This document shows positions 16,792 to 26,297 of a DNA stretch of 64,000 nt, piece after piece. Source of the stretch: Rhodoblastus sp963804045. Its GTDB lineage: Bacteria; Pseudomonadota; Alphaproteobacteria; Rhizobiales; Beijerinckiaceae. The notes beneath the pieces were generated by a model that saw only the letters and a list, made by a program, of their open reading frames with translations, was not told the origin of the DNA and did no database searches. Every line of letters begins with the position of its first letter. Within the stretch, counting starts at the first letter, position 1. The stretch is from the NCBI GenBank assembly GCA_963804045.1, contig CAWDOR010000038.1, positions 1-64,000 of the forward strand, in the 5' to 3' direction. A program made the position numbers and the translations under genes.

Positions 16792-18312
16792 ATGTCCGCG
16801 ACTGTCTCCATCGGCGCCCTGGCGCTGGCCGATGTCCTCAACCCGCCGGAAAAGGGCGGCCTGATCCTGATCGCCTTCGCCGACAAGGATTTGGGCCTCG
16901 GCGCCGAGACGAAGAAAATTCTCGGCGCCAGCGCCGGCCTGATCGCGGCCAACGCCGAATTCGCCGGGTTCAAGGGCAAGATCGGCTCCGCCCTGGAATT
17001 TCTCGCCCCCGCCGGTCTCGCCGCGCAAAAGCTGATCGTGCTGGGAACCGCACCGGACAAGGATGGCGAGAAGATCGATTATCTCAGGCTGGGCGGCGTC
17101 GCCGCGGCGAAACTCGGCAAGGCCAAGCTGGCGCGGGTGCTCCTGGATTTCGCCGCGCCGCCGGAAAAACTGGCCGAAGCGGCGGCGGATTTCGCCCTGG
17201 GCCTGCGGTTGCGCGCCTATAAATTCGACGAGTTCAAAAGCAAAAAGGCCAAAAAGGACGAGCCGGAAAACGACGATCCCGTCGCCATCGCGCTCGCCGG
17301 CGCCGACGTGAAAGTCCTGCAAAAGGCGGTTGGCGAGGTCGCCGGACTCGCCGATGCGGTGGATTTCGCCCGGAGGCTGGTCAATCTGCCGCCGAACCTG
17401 CTCTATCCCGAATCCTTCGCGGCCGAGGCCAAGAGCCTGGAGTCGCTGGGCGTTGAGGTCGAGATTCTCGACGTTGCCGCCATGGAGAAGCTGGGCATGC
17501 GCGCGTTGCTTGGCGTCGGTCAGGGCTCGGCGCGACCGAGCCGCGCGGTGATCATGCGCTGGAACGGCGGCAAGAAGGGCAAGGCGCCCGTGGCCTTCGT
17601 CGGCAAGGGCGTCTGTTTCGATTCCGGGGGCATTTCGCTCAAGCCCGGCGCGGGCATGGAGGACATGAAGGGCGACATGGGCGGCGCGGCGGCGGTCACC
17701 GGCCTCATGCGCGCGCTGGCCAGCCGCAAGGCGAAAGCCAATGTCATCGGCGCCATCGGCCTGGTCGAAAACATGCCGGACGGCGCGGCGCAGCGCCCGG
17801 CCGACATTGTCACGGCCATGTCGGGAACCACCATCGAAATCGTCAACACCGACGCCGAAGGGCGGCTGGTTCTCGCGGACATGCTCTGGCATGTGCAGGA
17901 CGCCTACAAGCCCGCCTTCATGGTCGATCTGGCGACGCTCACGGGCGCGATCATGGTGGCGCTGGGCCAAGAATATGCCGGCCTGTTCTCCAACAATGAC
18001 GAATTGGCGGAAAATCTGAAAAAAGCCGGCGAGGCCACCGGCGAAAAGCTGTGGCGCATGCCGCTCGGCGCGGCTTATGAAAAAATGATCGAATCCAAAT
18101 TCGCCGACATCAAGAACACCGGCGGGCGCTTTGGCGGCTCGATCACCGCCGCGCAGTTCCTGCAAAAATTCGTCAATGACGTGCCCTGGGCGCATCTCGA
18201 CGTCGCCGGCGTCGCCATGGGCTCGCCGGCCAGCGATCTCAACCAGAGCTGGGGCTCCGGTTTTGGTGTGCGTCTGCTGGACAGGCTGGTGCGCGACAAT
18301 TACGAAAGCTGA
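16792..18312 (+). CDS. pepA: leucyl aminopeptidase (M17)
   Basis: This 506-aa cytosolic metallopeptidase removes N-terminal residues from peptides with two metal ions. The C-terminal catalytic domain holds the M17 signature NTDAEGRLVLADML and the metal/catalytic blocks GKGVCFDSGGISLKPGAGM and MKGDMGGAA. The N-terminal domain (residues 1-170) is the less conserved macro-like region with a Lys-rich linker. The ATG start follows AAGAGG. It ends in an ATGA-type junction with holC, the classical pepA-holC arrangement. Confidence 0.96.
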   Translation: MSATVSIGALALADVLNPPEKGGLILIAFADKDLGLGAETKKILGASAGLIAANAEFAGFKGKIGSALEFLAPAGLAAQKLIVLGTAPDKDGEKIDYLRLGGVAAAKLGKAKLARVLLDFAAPPEKLAEAAADFALGLRLRAYKFDEFKSKKAKKDEPENDDPVAIALAGADVKVLQKAVGEVAGLADAVDFARRLVNLPPNLLYPESFAAEAKSLESLGVEVEILDVAAMEKLGMRALLGVGQGSARPSRAVIMRWNGGKKGKAPVAFVGKGVCFDSGGISLKPGAGMEDMKGDMGGAAAVTGLMRALASRKAKANVIGAIGLVENMPDGAAQRPADIVTAMSGTTIEIVNTDAEGRLVLADMLWHVQDAYKPAFMVDLATLTGAIMVALGQEYAGLFSNNDELAENLKKAGEATGEKLWRMPLGAAYEKMIESKFADIKNTGGRFGGSITAAQFLQKFVNDVPWAHLDVAGVAMGSPASDLNQSWGSGFGVRLLDRLVRDNYES

Positions 18313-18767
18313 TGACAGAGGTTTGGTTCTATCAGCTTCAGCGCCGCCGGCTCGAACAGGTTCTTCCAAATCTGGTCGAGCGGGTGCTGCAGCGCGGCTG
18401 GCGCGCGGCGATCCAGGCGGCGACGCCGGAGCGGCTCGCCGCGCTGGACGATCTGCTCTGGACCTTCGCCGAAGACAGTTTCCTGCCCCATGGCGGAGCG
18501 AAGGACGCCGATCCGGAGACGCAGCCGGTCTGGCTGACGCTTCAGCCCGACAATCCCAACGGGGCGCAAACCCGCTTCCTGCTCGAAGGCGTTGAAGCCG
18601 AGGCTTTTCTGGATTCTGGTTACGAAAGGCTTATCGTGCTGTTCGACGGCCGCGACGAGGGCTTTCTCGATAACGCCCGCGCCCAGTGGAAAGCCTTGCG
18701 CCGGCGCGACGCCCAGCTCGCTTATTGGGCGGAGACCGAAGAGGGCGGTTGGGCCAAGCAGGGGTGA
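18312..18767 (+). CDS. holC: DNA polymerase III subunit chi
   Basis: This 151-aa protein is the chi subunit of the DNA polymerase III clamp loader, which links the replisome to SSB. It starts MTEVWFYQLQRRRLEQVLPN and contains the family blocks LLWTFAEDSFLPHG and FDGRDEGFLDNAR. The gene overlaps the pepA stop codon (TGATGA), as in many proteobacteria, so the two are translationally coupled. About 200 bases without a gene follow before rlpA. Confidence 0.92.
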   Translation: MTEVWFYQLQRRRLEQVLPNLVERVLQRGWRAAIQAATPERLAALDDLLWTFAEDSFLPHGGAKDADPETQPVWLTLQPDNPNGAQTRFLLEGVEAEAFLDSGYERLIVLFDGRDEGFLDNARAQWKALRRRDAQLAYWAETEEGGWAKQG

Positions 18768-18968
18768 AGGTCTAACCCGCGCCGCCGCACTTCCGCCGCA
18801 AAGCGGGCCAATTTTGCGACGATCACAAATCCGTGATAATCATGGGGACAGGGAGCGGGGCTTTTGCATCAACCTTTTGGCAATAAACCCGCCGCATGGT
18901 GCGCATTGCTAAAGTTCGACTCAAACGCCGCGCATTCGCGCGCGCTTTCCGGGGATGTGACCTCCGCG

Positions 18969-19856
18969 ATGAAACGTCTTCTGTCTCTTGGACTTGTCGC
19001 CGCCGGCTTCGCTCTGGGCGGCTGCGCCCAAGGCCCGTCCATGCAGCACCACGCCAAGGAATATTTCCCCGAGGGGACCTATGGCCGCGCCAGCCCGCGC
19101 GTCGTCGCCGATGGCGAGGACGTGCCCAAGGGCGGCGGTCAATATCTGGTCGGCAAGGCCTATTCCGTCGCCGGCCACACCTATGTGCCCAGCGAGAAGA
19201 AATACGCCGCCACGGGCGCAGCGTCCTGGTATGGCGACGCCTTCCACGGCCGGCGCACCGCCAATGGCGAAATCTACGACAAGAACGCCATCACCGCGGC
19301 CCATCCGACCATGCCGCTGCCGAGCTACGCGCGCGTCACCAATCTGCGCAACCATCGCTCGATCATCGTTCGCGTCAACGATCGCGGCCCCTATCATGGC
19401 GGCCGCATCATGGATCTCTCCGCCCGCGCCGCCGAGGCGCTGGATTACAAGCATATCGGCACCGCCCAGGTGAAGGTGGAATATGTCGGCAAGGCGGCGC
19501 TCGCCGGCTCCGACGACCGCAAACTGCTCGCCACCTTGCGTCTCGACGGTCAACCCGCCCAGCTCGACGGCTATTCCATGTCGCCGACCCGCGTCGCCGA
19601 ACAGCGCGAGGAGCTGCCCGCGCCGCCGCCGCGTCAGGCCGCCGCCGATGTCGAGCGCGTCGCCCTGGCCCAGCCCGAGAGCGCCGCGCAGGACAGCATT
19701 CCCGTCGAGAAGTTCACGCCGCCGCCGGGCGCGGCGCTCGCCGACGATGCGCCGGCCAGCGATCTGCCCGCCCATCCGCCGCTGCCGCCGCAGCGTCCCT
19801 TCGATCTTGGCACGATTCCCGGCGCCGATACGCCAATCCGCGTCTCCCGCCGCTGA
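18969..19856 (+). CDS. rlpA: RlpA-like septal lytic transglycosylase lipoprotein
   Basis: This 295-aa protein has a lipoprotein signal (LLSLGLVAAGFALGGC, lipobox cysteine near residue 18) and a double-psi beta-barrel domain (about residues 80-170) with ASWYGDAFHGRRTANGE and the active-site segment VRVNDRGPYHGGRIMDLS. Pro/Ala-rich sequence makes up the C-terminal third; no SPOR domain is visible, unlike E. coli RlpA. It should cleave naked glycan strands at the septum. The ATG at 18969 is chosen because the lipobox follows directly. It precedes a PBP5-type carboxypeptidase, a common cell-wall pairing in this group. Confidence 0.9.
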   Translation: MKRLLSLGLVAAGFALGGCAQGPSMQHHAKEYFPEGTYGRASPRVVADGEDVPKGGGQYLVGKAYSVAGHTYVPSEKKYAATGAASWYGDAFHGRRTANGEIYDKNAITAAHPTMPLPSYARVTNLRNHRSIIVRVNDRGPYHGGRIMDLSARAAEALDYKHIGTAQVKVEYVGKAALAGSDDRKLLATLRLDGQPAQLDGYSMSPTRVAEQREELPAPPPRQAAADVERVALAQPESAAQDSIPVEKFTPPPGAALADDAPASDLPAHPPLPPQRPFDLGTIPGADTPIRVSRR

Positions 19857-19956
19857 TGCGGGCGGCTTTTAACGGCGCGGGCTTGGCAAAGGGCGCGGAA
19901 ACGGTTTAAGACCTAGCCTCCATTTCAAGCCGCCAGGCTGCGGCGCGGAGCAGGCC

Positions 19957-21150
19957 TTGTCCAGGATAACAGCCGCTTTTCTTTGTGTTTTCATGCTCCA
20001 GGGTCCCGCCTGGGCGCAGAGCGTCAGCACCATCGTTCCCCACGCCCTGGTGATGGATTCCGGCACGGGGACGGTTTTGTACGAAAAAGCCGCCGACGAT
20101 CCGGTCGCCCCGGCCTCGGTGTCGAAACTGTTGACCGCCGAACTGGTGTTCCGCGACCTGAAAAAGGGCCGCATCACCTTCGACACCCCGTTCTATGTTT
20201 CCGAACACGCCTGGAAGACGGCGTCCGGCGGCACCTCCATGTTCGCCCGCGAAGGCTCGAGCATTCGCGTCGAGGATCTTTTGCGCGGCCTGATCGTCCA
20301 GTCGGGCAATGACGCGGCCATCGCGCTCGCCGAGGGGCTGGCCGGCTCGGAAGAGAATTTCGCGGCGATGATGAATGTGCGCGCCGGCGAGCTGGGCCTG
20401 ACCCATTCGCATTTCACCGACGCCTGGGGCTCGCCCGACGCGGCGCAGACAGTCAGCGCCCGCGACATGGCCGTGCTGGCGCAATATATCATCACCGCTT
20501 ATCCTGAATATTACCATTTCTTCGGGGAAAAAGAGTTCACCTGGAGCAAGGTTCGCCAGTTAAATCGCAATCCCATCCTGTTCAGCGACATCGCTGGCGA
20601 CGGGCTCAAGGTCGGCAATCTCCCCGAGGGCGATTACAATCTGGTCGGCTCGGCGGTCGCCTCGGGACAGCGGCTGATCGTGGTGGTGCTCGACGCCAGA
20701 TCGGCGAAAGACCGCTCCGAGGAAGCGCGCAAATTGTTCAATTGGGGTTTCCACGGTTTTGAAAGCCGCGATCTTTTCGCCGCCGACGAGGTGGTGGGAA
20801 CGGCGAAGGTCTATGGCGGCGCCAAGCCCGAAGTCGATCTTGTCTCCGAGACACCGCTCAAATTGCTGATTCCCAGGGGATCCGCTGAAAAACTCAGCGG
20901 CAAGATCGTCTACACCGGGCCGTTGCTGGCGCCGGTCGCGGCGGGACAGACGGTGGCGCGGCTCAAAATTTTCCGCGGCGCGACTTTGGCGCTCGACGCG
21001 CCGCTGAAAACCGCGGAGAATGTCGAGCTGGGCCCGCTGACCGCCCGGGCCAAGGATGCGGGTTTCGAGTGGAGCGTGCAGATGTTCCGCAAGATTTTGG
21101 ACGGCGCGGTCAAGGCGACGAAAAAGCGGGAGACCGCCCTGACGCCGTGA
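19957..21150 (+). CDS. D-alanyl-D-alanine carboxypeptidase (PBP5-type) with KVG in place of KTG
   Basis: The 397-aa secreted penicillin-binding protein trims the terminal D-Ala of peptidoglycan peptides. The signal peptide ends PAWAQ near residue 21. Active-site motifs are SVSK (serine nucleophile), SGN (QSGNDAA) and, where KTG is expected, KVG in DGLKVGNLPEGDYNLVGSA. The C-terminal beta domain (about residues 290-375) fits PBP5. The start is TTG at 19957, the only one that leaves a complete signal peptide. The threonine of KTG normally contacts substrate, so the T-to-V change may lower or alter activity. Confidence 0.88.
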   Translation: MSRITAAFLCVFMLQGPAWAQSVSTIVPHALVMDSGTGTVLYEKAADDPVAPASVSKLLTAELVFRDLKKGRITFDTPFYVSEHAWKTASGGTSMFAREGSSIRVEDLLRGLIVQSGNDAAIALAEGLAGSEENFAAMMNVRAGELGLTHSHFTDAWGSPDAAQTVSARDMAVLAQYIITAYPEYYHFFGEKEFTWSKVRQLNRNPILFSDIAGDGLKVGNLPEGDYNLVGSAVASGQRLIVVVLDARSAKDRSEEARKLFNWGFHGFESRDLFAADEVVGTAKVYGGAKPEVDLVSETPLKLLIPRGSAEKLSGKIVYTGPLLAPVAAGQTVARLKIFRGATLALDAPLKTAENVELGPLTARAKDAGFEWSVQMFRKILDGAVKATKKRETALTP

Positions 21151-21156
21151 GGGCTC

Positions 21157-22110
21157 TCAGTCCAGCCGGTTGAGCCTGTCGCCGGCGACAAAAACCTCCA
21201 GAACCTGCTTCAACTGCGCGCAGAGCGTCTGCTGCGCTTCAAGACTGGCCCAGCCGGTATGCGGCGTCGCCAGCACCTCGGGGCGGCGCGCCAGCCTCAT
21301 GATCGCGCTGTCGGCGGGCGGCGGCTCAGGCCGGGTGACGTCAATGCCGGCGCCCGCCAGCAGCCCCGCGTCCAGCGCCCGCTCCAGGGCGGTCTCATCG
21401 ACGATGCCGCCGCGCGCAGTGTTGATCAGCAGCGGTTTTTTCGCCATCAGCGCGAATTCGCGGTCGGAAATCATATTTTCCGTCTCGGCGTTGAGCGGAC
21501 AATGCAGCGAAATCACCTGGGATGTCGCCAGCGCCTCGTCGAAGGGCATATGGCCATCTCGCGGCGGTCCGTTTTTGCGCCCGGCGAAAACCACATCCAT
21601 GCCGAAGGCGCGGCCGAGCTCGGCGACGCGGCCGCCGAGCGAGCCGGAGCCGATCAACGCAAGGCGTTTTCCGTAGAGATCGAAAATCGGAAAATCGTGA
21701 AAGGCGAATTGTCCGGCTTGCTGCCAGCGGCCCTGGCGCACAGCCTCCGTATAGGAGTAAATCCGCCGGCTGAGGCCCAGGATCAGCGCGAAGACATGTT
21801 CCGGGACGGCATTGGCCGAATAGCCGCGAATATTGGTCACCGCCACGTTTTTGGCGCGCGCGGCGGCGACGTCGATATGATCGTAGCCGGTGGCGGCGGC
21901 GGCGATCAATTTCAGTCGGGGCGCGGCGGCGATGGTCTCGGCGCCGATCTTCACCTTGTTGGTGACGAGAATGTCGGCCTTTTCCGCGCGGGCCAGCACG
22001 TCCTCCGGCGCGGTGGCCGCGAAAAGCGTCCAGCGATGCGGAAAATCGGGAACGGGCAGCTCCACGCCCGCCGCCAGCGTCGCGGCGTCGAGAAAGACGA
22101 TTTCGAGCAT
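21157..22110 (-). CDS. D-isomer-specific 2-hydroxyacid dehydrogenase
   Basis: This 317-aa NAD(P)-dependent oxidoreductase has the Rossmann motif GSGSLGGRVAELGRAFGMDV, the catalytic arginine in NTARGGIVDE, the glutamate in TRPEPP and the histidine in TPHTGWAS. It fits the glycerate/hydroxypyruvate-reductase-like branch of the family (substrate not determinable). In methylotrophic relatives such enzymes act in the serine cycle, but nothing adjacent confirms that. The ATG at 22110 is chosen over one at 22146 because MLEIVFLDAATL is the normal family N-terminus. It converges with the carboxypeptidase gene. Confidence 0.9.
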   Translation of the reverse strand: MLEIVFLDAATLAAGVELPVPDFPHRWTLFAATAPEDVLARAEKADILVTNKVKIGAETIAAAPRLKLIAAAATGYDHIDVAAARAKNVAVTNIRGYSANAVPEHVFALILGLSRRIYSYTEAVRQGRWQQAGQFAFHDFPIFDLYGKRLALIGSGSLGGRVAELGRAFGMDVVFAGRKNGPPRDGHMPFDEALATSQVISLHCPLNAETENMISDREFALMAKKPLLINTARGGIVDETALERALDAGLLAGAGIDVTRPEPPPADSAIMRLARRPEVLATPHTGWASLEAQQTLCAQLKQVLEVFVAGDRLNRLD

Positions 22111-22295
22111 GAGGACTCCCTTGGCGCGCGGGCGCGCGACGGACACTTGAATCGGAACGGTTTTGCTACCACAAAAGGCGAAGCGGGCGCGAGCGGATCG
22201 GCGAATTGGCGTAAAGTCCTTTTTTGACCATGAGTTCTCCCAGAGAGGGGGCGCCGCCTCGGAACCGGGTCGGGACGTGACAAGAGGAAGCGATC

Positions 22296-22679
22296 ATGCG
22301 GTTGCGGACGGGCGCCCTGGCGACCTTGCTTCTGTGTCAGATGGGCCCGGCCTTGGCCGTGGAGGTCCGTGGCCATGACCAGGAGTTGCGCGCCCTGGCC
22401 GTGAATATTTTTCGGTCGCCCCGGCAGTCCTGGCCCGGTTACGGCATTTATCTCGGCGCCAGGCGGGTCATCACGGCGATCGCCGATGTCGCCAGCACCG
22501 GCAATTCCGGCTCCGGCGTGTTCAATTCGGTCAAGGGCTGCCTGATGGGAATCATGAGCCGCAAGATTCAGGTCAACAAAACCACCGTGAAGAATGGTCG
22601 GCGCGACGCGCAACTCGTCGATCTCGCCAAATATTTTGTGCCGGCGGCGCAAATCCGCGCCTTCCTGGCGGTCAAATAG
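22296..22679 (+). pseudogene. internally deleted trypsin-like peptidase remnant
   Basis: The 127-aa frame has a signal peptide (LATLLLCQMGPALA) and then WPGYGIYLGARRVITAIADV followed at once by STGNSGSGVF, GCLMGIMSRKI and a normal end. GNSGSG is the catalytic-serine motif of chymotrypsin-fold peptidases and VITA normally precedes the catalytic histidine (AAH). The roughly 80-100 residues that should separate them, with the Asp, are missing and the His is lost. It is therefore probably an inactive deletion derivative, though the frame is open from end to end. Confidence 0.6.
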
Positions 22680-22737
22680 TTTTTTGCCCCGGCGGGAGCC
22701 TTGCTGTAATCCAGTCAAATTCCAAGGGCGAGGGCGC

Positions 22738-23943
22738 ATGAGCGAGCGGATCATCATCATTGGCGCGGGGCAGGCGGGCCTGCAGATCGCCGAATCGCTG
22801 CGCGCGGAAAAATTCGCCGGCGAGATTTTGCTGCTTGGCGACGAGGGCGTCGCCCCCTATCAGCGCCCGCCGCTGTCCAAGGCCTGGCTCGCCGGGGAAA
22901 CCGCGACCGAAAAGCTGTTTTTGCGCGCGCCGGAGGTTCTGGCCGGCAAGGGGATTGAGTTGCGGCTTGGCGCCCGGGTGGAAAATATCGACCCAACGGC
23001 GCGCGAAATCGTGCTGGCCGATGGCGAAAGACTGGCCTGGAGCGGCCTCGCCCTGGCGACGGGCGCGCGGCCGAGAAAGCCGGATATGCCCGGCGCCGAT
23101 CTGCCGGGCGTTTGCGTGCTGCGCGACCTGAAGGACGCGCGCGAAATATCCGCGCGGCTGGAGGCGGCGGAAAAAATCGCTGTGATCGGCGGCGGTTTCA
23201 TCGGGCTGGAAGTGGCGGCGGCCGCGCGCAAAAAAGGCCGCGCCGTTGTGGTTGTCGAGGCCCAGGACCGGCTGATGGCCCGCGCGGTGACGCCCAGGAT
23301 TTCGCAAAGCTTCGCCGATTTGCATGTTTCTCGCGGAGCGAAGCTGCTTTTCGGCGCGCAGGTCGCGGCATTGGAGGGGTCGGAAAAAATCCGCGCCGTG
23401 ATCCTGTCCGATGGACGGCGTCTGCAGGCCGATCTGGTGGTCCTGGGCATAGGCGCCGTGGCTAATGACGCGCTGGCGGTCGCGGCGGGGCTGGACTGCG
23501 ATCGCGGCGTCATCGTCGACGCTTGCGCGCGAACCTCGCGCGAAAACATCGTCGCCGCCGGCGATTGCACGGTCTGGCGGCGGCATGGCCAGTTGCTGCG
23601 GCTGGAAAGCGTGCAGAACGCCGTGGAGCAGGGCAAGGCGGCGGCGGCGGCGCTGATGGGGCGTTCAAAACCCTTTACCGCCGCGCCCTGGTTCTGGTCG
23701 GACCAATATGACGTGAAGCTGCAAATGGCCGGCGTCGGCGCGGGCGATCGCCAGATCGAACGGAATTTCGGCGAAAACGCCTTTTCCCTGTTCAATTTCC
23801 TTGGGGATAAGCTGATTTCGGTGGAATCGGTCAATCGCCCCGGCGATCATCTGCTGGCGCGCAAACTGCTCGACGCCGGAGTTTCGCCTCGGCCGGAACA
23901 GGTCGCGGACATGGGTTCTGAGCTCAAAACCCTGTTGAAATGA
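22738..23943 (+). CDS. FAD-dependent ferredoxin reductase (rhodocoxin/putidaredoxin reductase type)
   Basis: This 401-aa flavoprotein passes electrons from NAD(P)H to a ferredoxin. It has an N-terminal FAD motif (IIIIGAGQAG), the conserved PYQRPPLSKAWL, the NAD motif IAVIGGGFIGLE near residue 150, the second FAD block IVAAGDCTVW and the reductase C-terminal domain (WFWSDQYDVKLQMAGVG). It starts with ATG at 22738, 58 bases after the peptidase remnant. No ferredoxin or oxygenase is adjacent; the Rieske ferredoxin at 10849 and AlkB at 62773 are possible partners but unlinked. Confidence 0.9.
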   Translation: MSERIIIIGAGQAGLQIAESLRAEKFAGEILLLGDEGVAPYQRPPLSKAWLAGETATEKLFLRAPEVLAGKGIELRLGARVENIDPTAREIVLADGERLAWSGLALATGARPRKPDMPGADLPGVCVLRDLKDAREISARLEAAEKIAVIGGGFIGLEVAAAARKKGRAVVVVEAQDRLMARAVTPRISQSFADLHVSRGAKLLFGAQVAALEGSEKIRAVILSDGRRLQADLVVLGIGAVANDALAVAAGLDCDRGVIVDACARTSRENIVAAGDCTVWRRHGQLLRLESVQNAVEQGKAAAAALMGRSKPFTAAPWFWSDQYDVKLQMAGVGAGDRQIERNFGENAFSLFNFLGDKLISVESVNRPGDHLLARKLLDAGVSPRPEQVADMGSELKTLLK

Positions 23944-24085
23944 CCAGAAATCGCCGTTGTTTTGTCGCATTCATGCAACAGCGTTGCATTATTGCCACGC
24001 CTCCCGTCTCAGGCTATCAATCTCATCCGGGCGCGGGCGGACCAAAAAGACGCCGTGAGCGTGGCGGGGACAATTCGCAGGCGGC

Positions 24086-26290
24086 ATGAGTCGAAACACG
24101 GACAAGAGCGAAACCCGCAAACAGCGGCGGCGCGAGCGGCGGCTCTTGCCGCGTCTTGGCCCGTTCATCGTCGCCTTCGCCATTTTCAGCGCCGTCGGCT
24201 CCTTTCTGATTTTCGCCGGGCTGACGCCGATCACCCCGACCGCCGACACGGTCACCATCCTGTTTCTCGTCGATTTCGCCATCGCGGCGCTGCTGGCCTT
24301 TCTGGTCGCCTTCGAATCGTTGCTGCTGATCCGCGCCTGGCGGGCCAAGACCGCCGCCGCCGGCCTGCATATCCGCATTGTCGCGTTGTTCGCGGTGATC
24401 GCCTCGGTCCCGGCGCTGTCCATGGCGCTGGTCGGCTCGGTGACGCTCGAAAAGACCCTCAATCCCGCCTTCATGAAGGACATGCGCGGCTTCATCAATG
24501 GCGCCACCGAGGCCGCCAATCTGTTCCGCGAGGACCAGTGCCGGGCGCTGTTGCAGGAGGCGCAGCTCACCGCCAGCGATCTCGACCGCGGCAAGCCGCT
24601 GTTCGACGCCGATCGCGGTTTGTTCAAGGATTATTTCTCCTCGCGCGCCAAATTTCTCGGCTTCACCGCCGCCGCCTTGATCAAGCGCGACGGCTCGCTG
24701 CTCGAACAGGCCGACATAGCCGCGAGCCATTCCGATCCCGTGGTCAAGCCGCAGGACAGCGATTACGACGACGCCGCGAAAAACGAGCCGCTTTGCCTGA
24801 TACTCAACGAGGGGCGGATTTTCGTCGCCCTGCGGCCCATGCCGGCCTTCGACAACGTGTTTCTCTATGTCAGCCGCCCCGTAAATCCCTTCACCGTGGA
24901 ATTTCCCAAACAGGCCGAGGCCCTGGTGACGCTGTTCGGGGCCTTCGAGGACTATCGCTACAATCTGCGGCTGACGCTGGCGATCATGTTCGGCCTTCTC
25001 GCGGTGATTCTGCTGCTTTCGGCGGTCTGGCTCGGCCTCGCCTTCACCAATACGCTGGTGGCGCCGATCCGCCGCCTGATCGCCGCGACCGATCAGGTCT
25101 CGGCGGGCAATTTTTATGTGCAGGTGCCGGTGCGCGCGGCGGAGGGCGATCTCGCCCATCTCGGCGAAACCTTCAACAAGATGACGACTGAGCTTCGTCT
25201 CCAGCAGAATCGGCTGATTACGGCCAATCACATGCTCGACGAGCGCCGGCTCTTCACGGAAGCCGTGCTTTCGGGCGTGCCGGTGGCGGTGATCGGCGTC
25301 GGGCCGCGCGGCGACGTCTCCGTGGTCAATCCTTCGGCCAGCGATCTGCTCGGCCCCGAGGGCGGCGAGGCGGAAAAGGCGATCGGCAAGCCGGTGGCGG
25401 ATGTGCTGCCCGAACTGGAGCCGATTCTCGCGGACGCCCGCGCCGGCCACGCGCGGCTGACGCAGAAACAATTGCAATTGACGCGCGCGGGGCGCGAGCG
25501 CACCTATAATGTCCGCATCGCCCCGGGGCCGCTCAATCGCGGCGAGCGCACCTTTGTCGCCACGCTCGACGACATGACCGATCTGGTGGCGGCGCAGCGC
25601 ACCTCCGCCTGGGCCGATGTCGCCCGGCGCATCGCCCATGAAATCAAGAATCCGCTGACCCCGATCCAGCTCTCCGCCGAGCGGCTCAAGCGCAAATATG
25701 GCAAGGTGATTGTCGCCGACAAGGATGTGTTCGACCAATGCACCGACACGATCATCCGCCAGGTCGACGATATCAAGCGCATGGTCGACGAATTCTCCTC
25801 CTTCTCGCGCATGCCCAAGGCGCAACTGCAGGAGGACGATCTGCGCGCCTGCATCGATCAGGTGCTGTTCCTGATGCGCGTCGGCCATCCCGACATCGAG
25901 ATAGCCGGCGAACTGCCGGAAGGGCCGCAAATCGCGCGCTTCGACCGCCGGCTGTTGTCGCAGGCGCTGACCAATGTGGTGAAAAACGCCACGGAGGGCA
26001 TAGCGGCGACCGAAATGGGCGACCGCGCGGCTAAAATCATTGTCAGCCTGCGTTACCAGGACGGCGAGGCGATCGTCGACGTCGAGGATAATGGAAAAGG
26101 TTTTCCGCGCGAGAACCGGGCGCGGCTGCTGGAGCCCTATATGACGACCCGCGCGGAGGGCACCGGCCTCGGCCTGCCCATCGTGCAGAAAATTCTGGAA
26201 GATCACGGCGGCGGCATTGAGCTGCTCGACGCAACCTCGGGGCAGGGCGCGCTGGTGCGCCTGCATTTTCCCGTGAAGACATTGGCTTAG
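24086..26290 (+). CDS. ntrY: nitrogen-regulation sensor histidine kinase NtrY
   Basis: This 734-aa membrane kinase has N-terminal transmembrane segments (about residues 25-50, 60-85 and 100-120), an extracytoplasmic region, another transmembrane helix (about 295-320), HAMP (TLVAPIRRLIAATDQVSAGN), PAS, and the kinase core with H-box DVARRIAHEIKNPLTPIQLS, N-box LTNVVKNATEGI and GTGLGLPIVQKI. It senses an unknown envelope or nitrogen/redox signal and phosphorylates NtrX. It is followed seven bases later by ntrX, the standard pairing. Length matches alphaproteobacterial NtrY. Confidence 0.95.
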   Translation: MSRNTDKSETRKQRRRERRLLPRLGPFIVAFAIFSAVGSFLIFAGLTPITPTADTVTILFLVDFAIAALLAFLVAFESLLLIRAWRAKTAAAGLHIRIVALFAVIASVPALSMALVGSVTLEKTLNPAFMKDMRGFINGATEAANLFREDQCRALLQEAQLTASDLDRGKPLFDADRGLFKDYFSSRAKFLGFTAAALIKRDGSLLEQADIAASHSDPVVKPQDSDYDDAAKNEPLCLILNEGRIFVALRPMPAFDNVFLYVSRPVNPFTVEFPKQAEALVTLFGAFEDYRYNLRLTLAIMFGLLAVILLLSAVWLGLAFTNTLVAPIRRLIAATDQVSAGNFYVQVPVRAAEGDLAHLGETFNKMTTELRLQQNRLITANHMLDERRLFTEAVLSGVPVAVIGVGPRGDVSVVNPSASDLLGPEGGEAEKAIGKPVADVLPELEPILADARAGHARLTQKQLQLTRAGRERTYNVRIAPGPLNRGERTFVATLDDMTDLVAAQRTSAWADVARRIAHEIKNPLTPIQLSAERLKRKYGKVIVADKDVFDQCTDTIIRQVDDIKRMVDEFSSFSRMPKAQLQEDDLRACIDQVLFLMRVGHPDIEIAGELPEGPQIARFDRRLLSQALTNVVKNATEGIAATEMGDRAAKIIVSLRYQDGEAIVDVEDNGKGFPRENRARLLEPYMTTRAEGTGLGLPIVQKILEDHGGGIELLDATSGQGALVRLHFPVKTLA

Positions 26291-26297
26291 GTGGATC

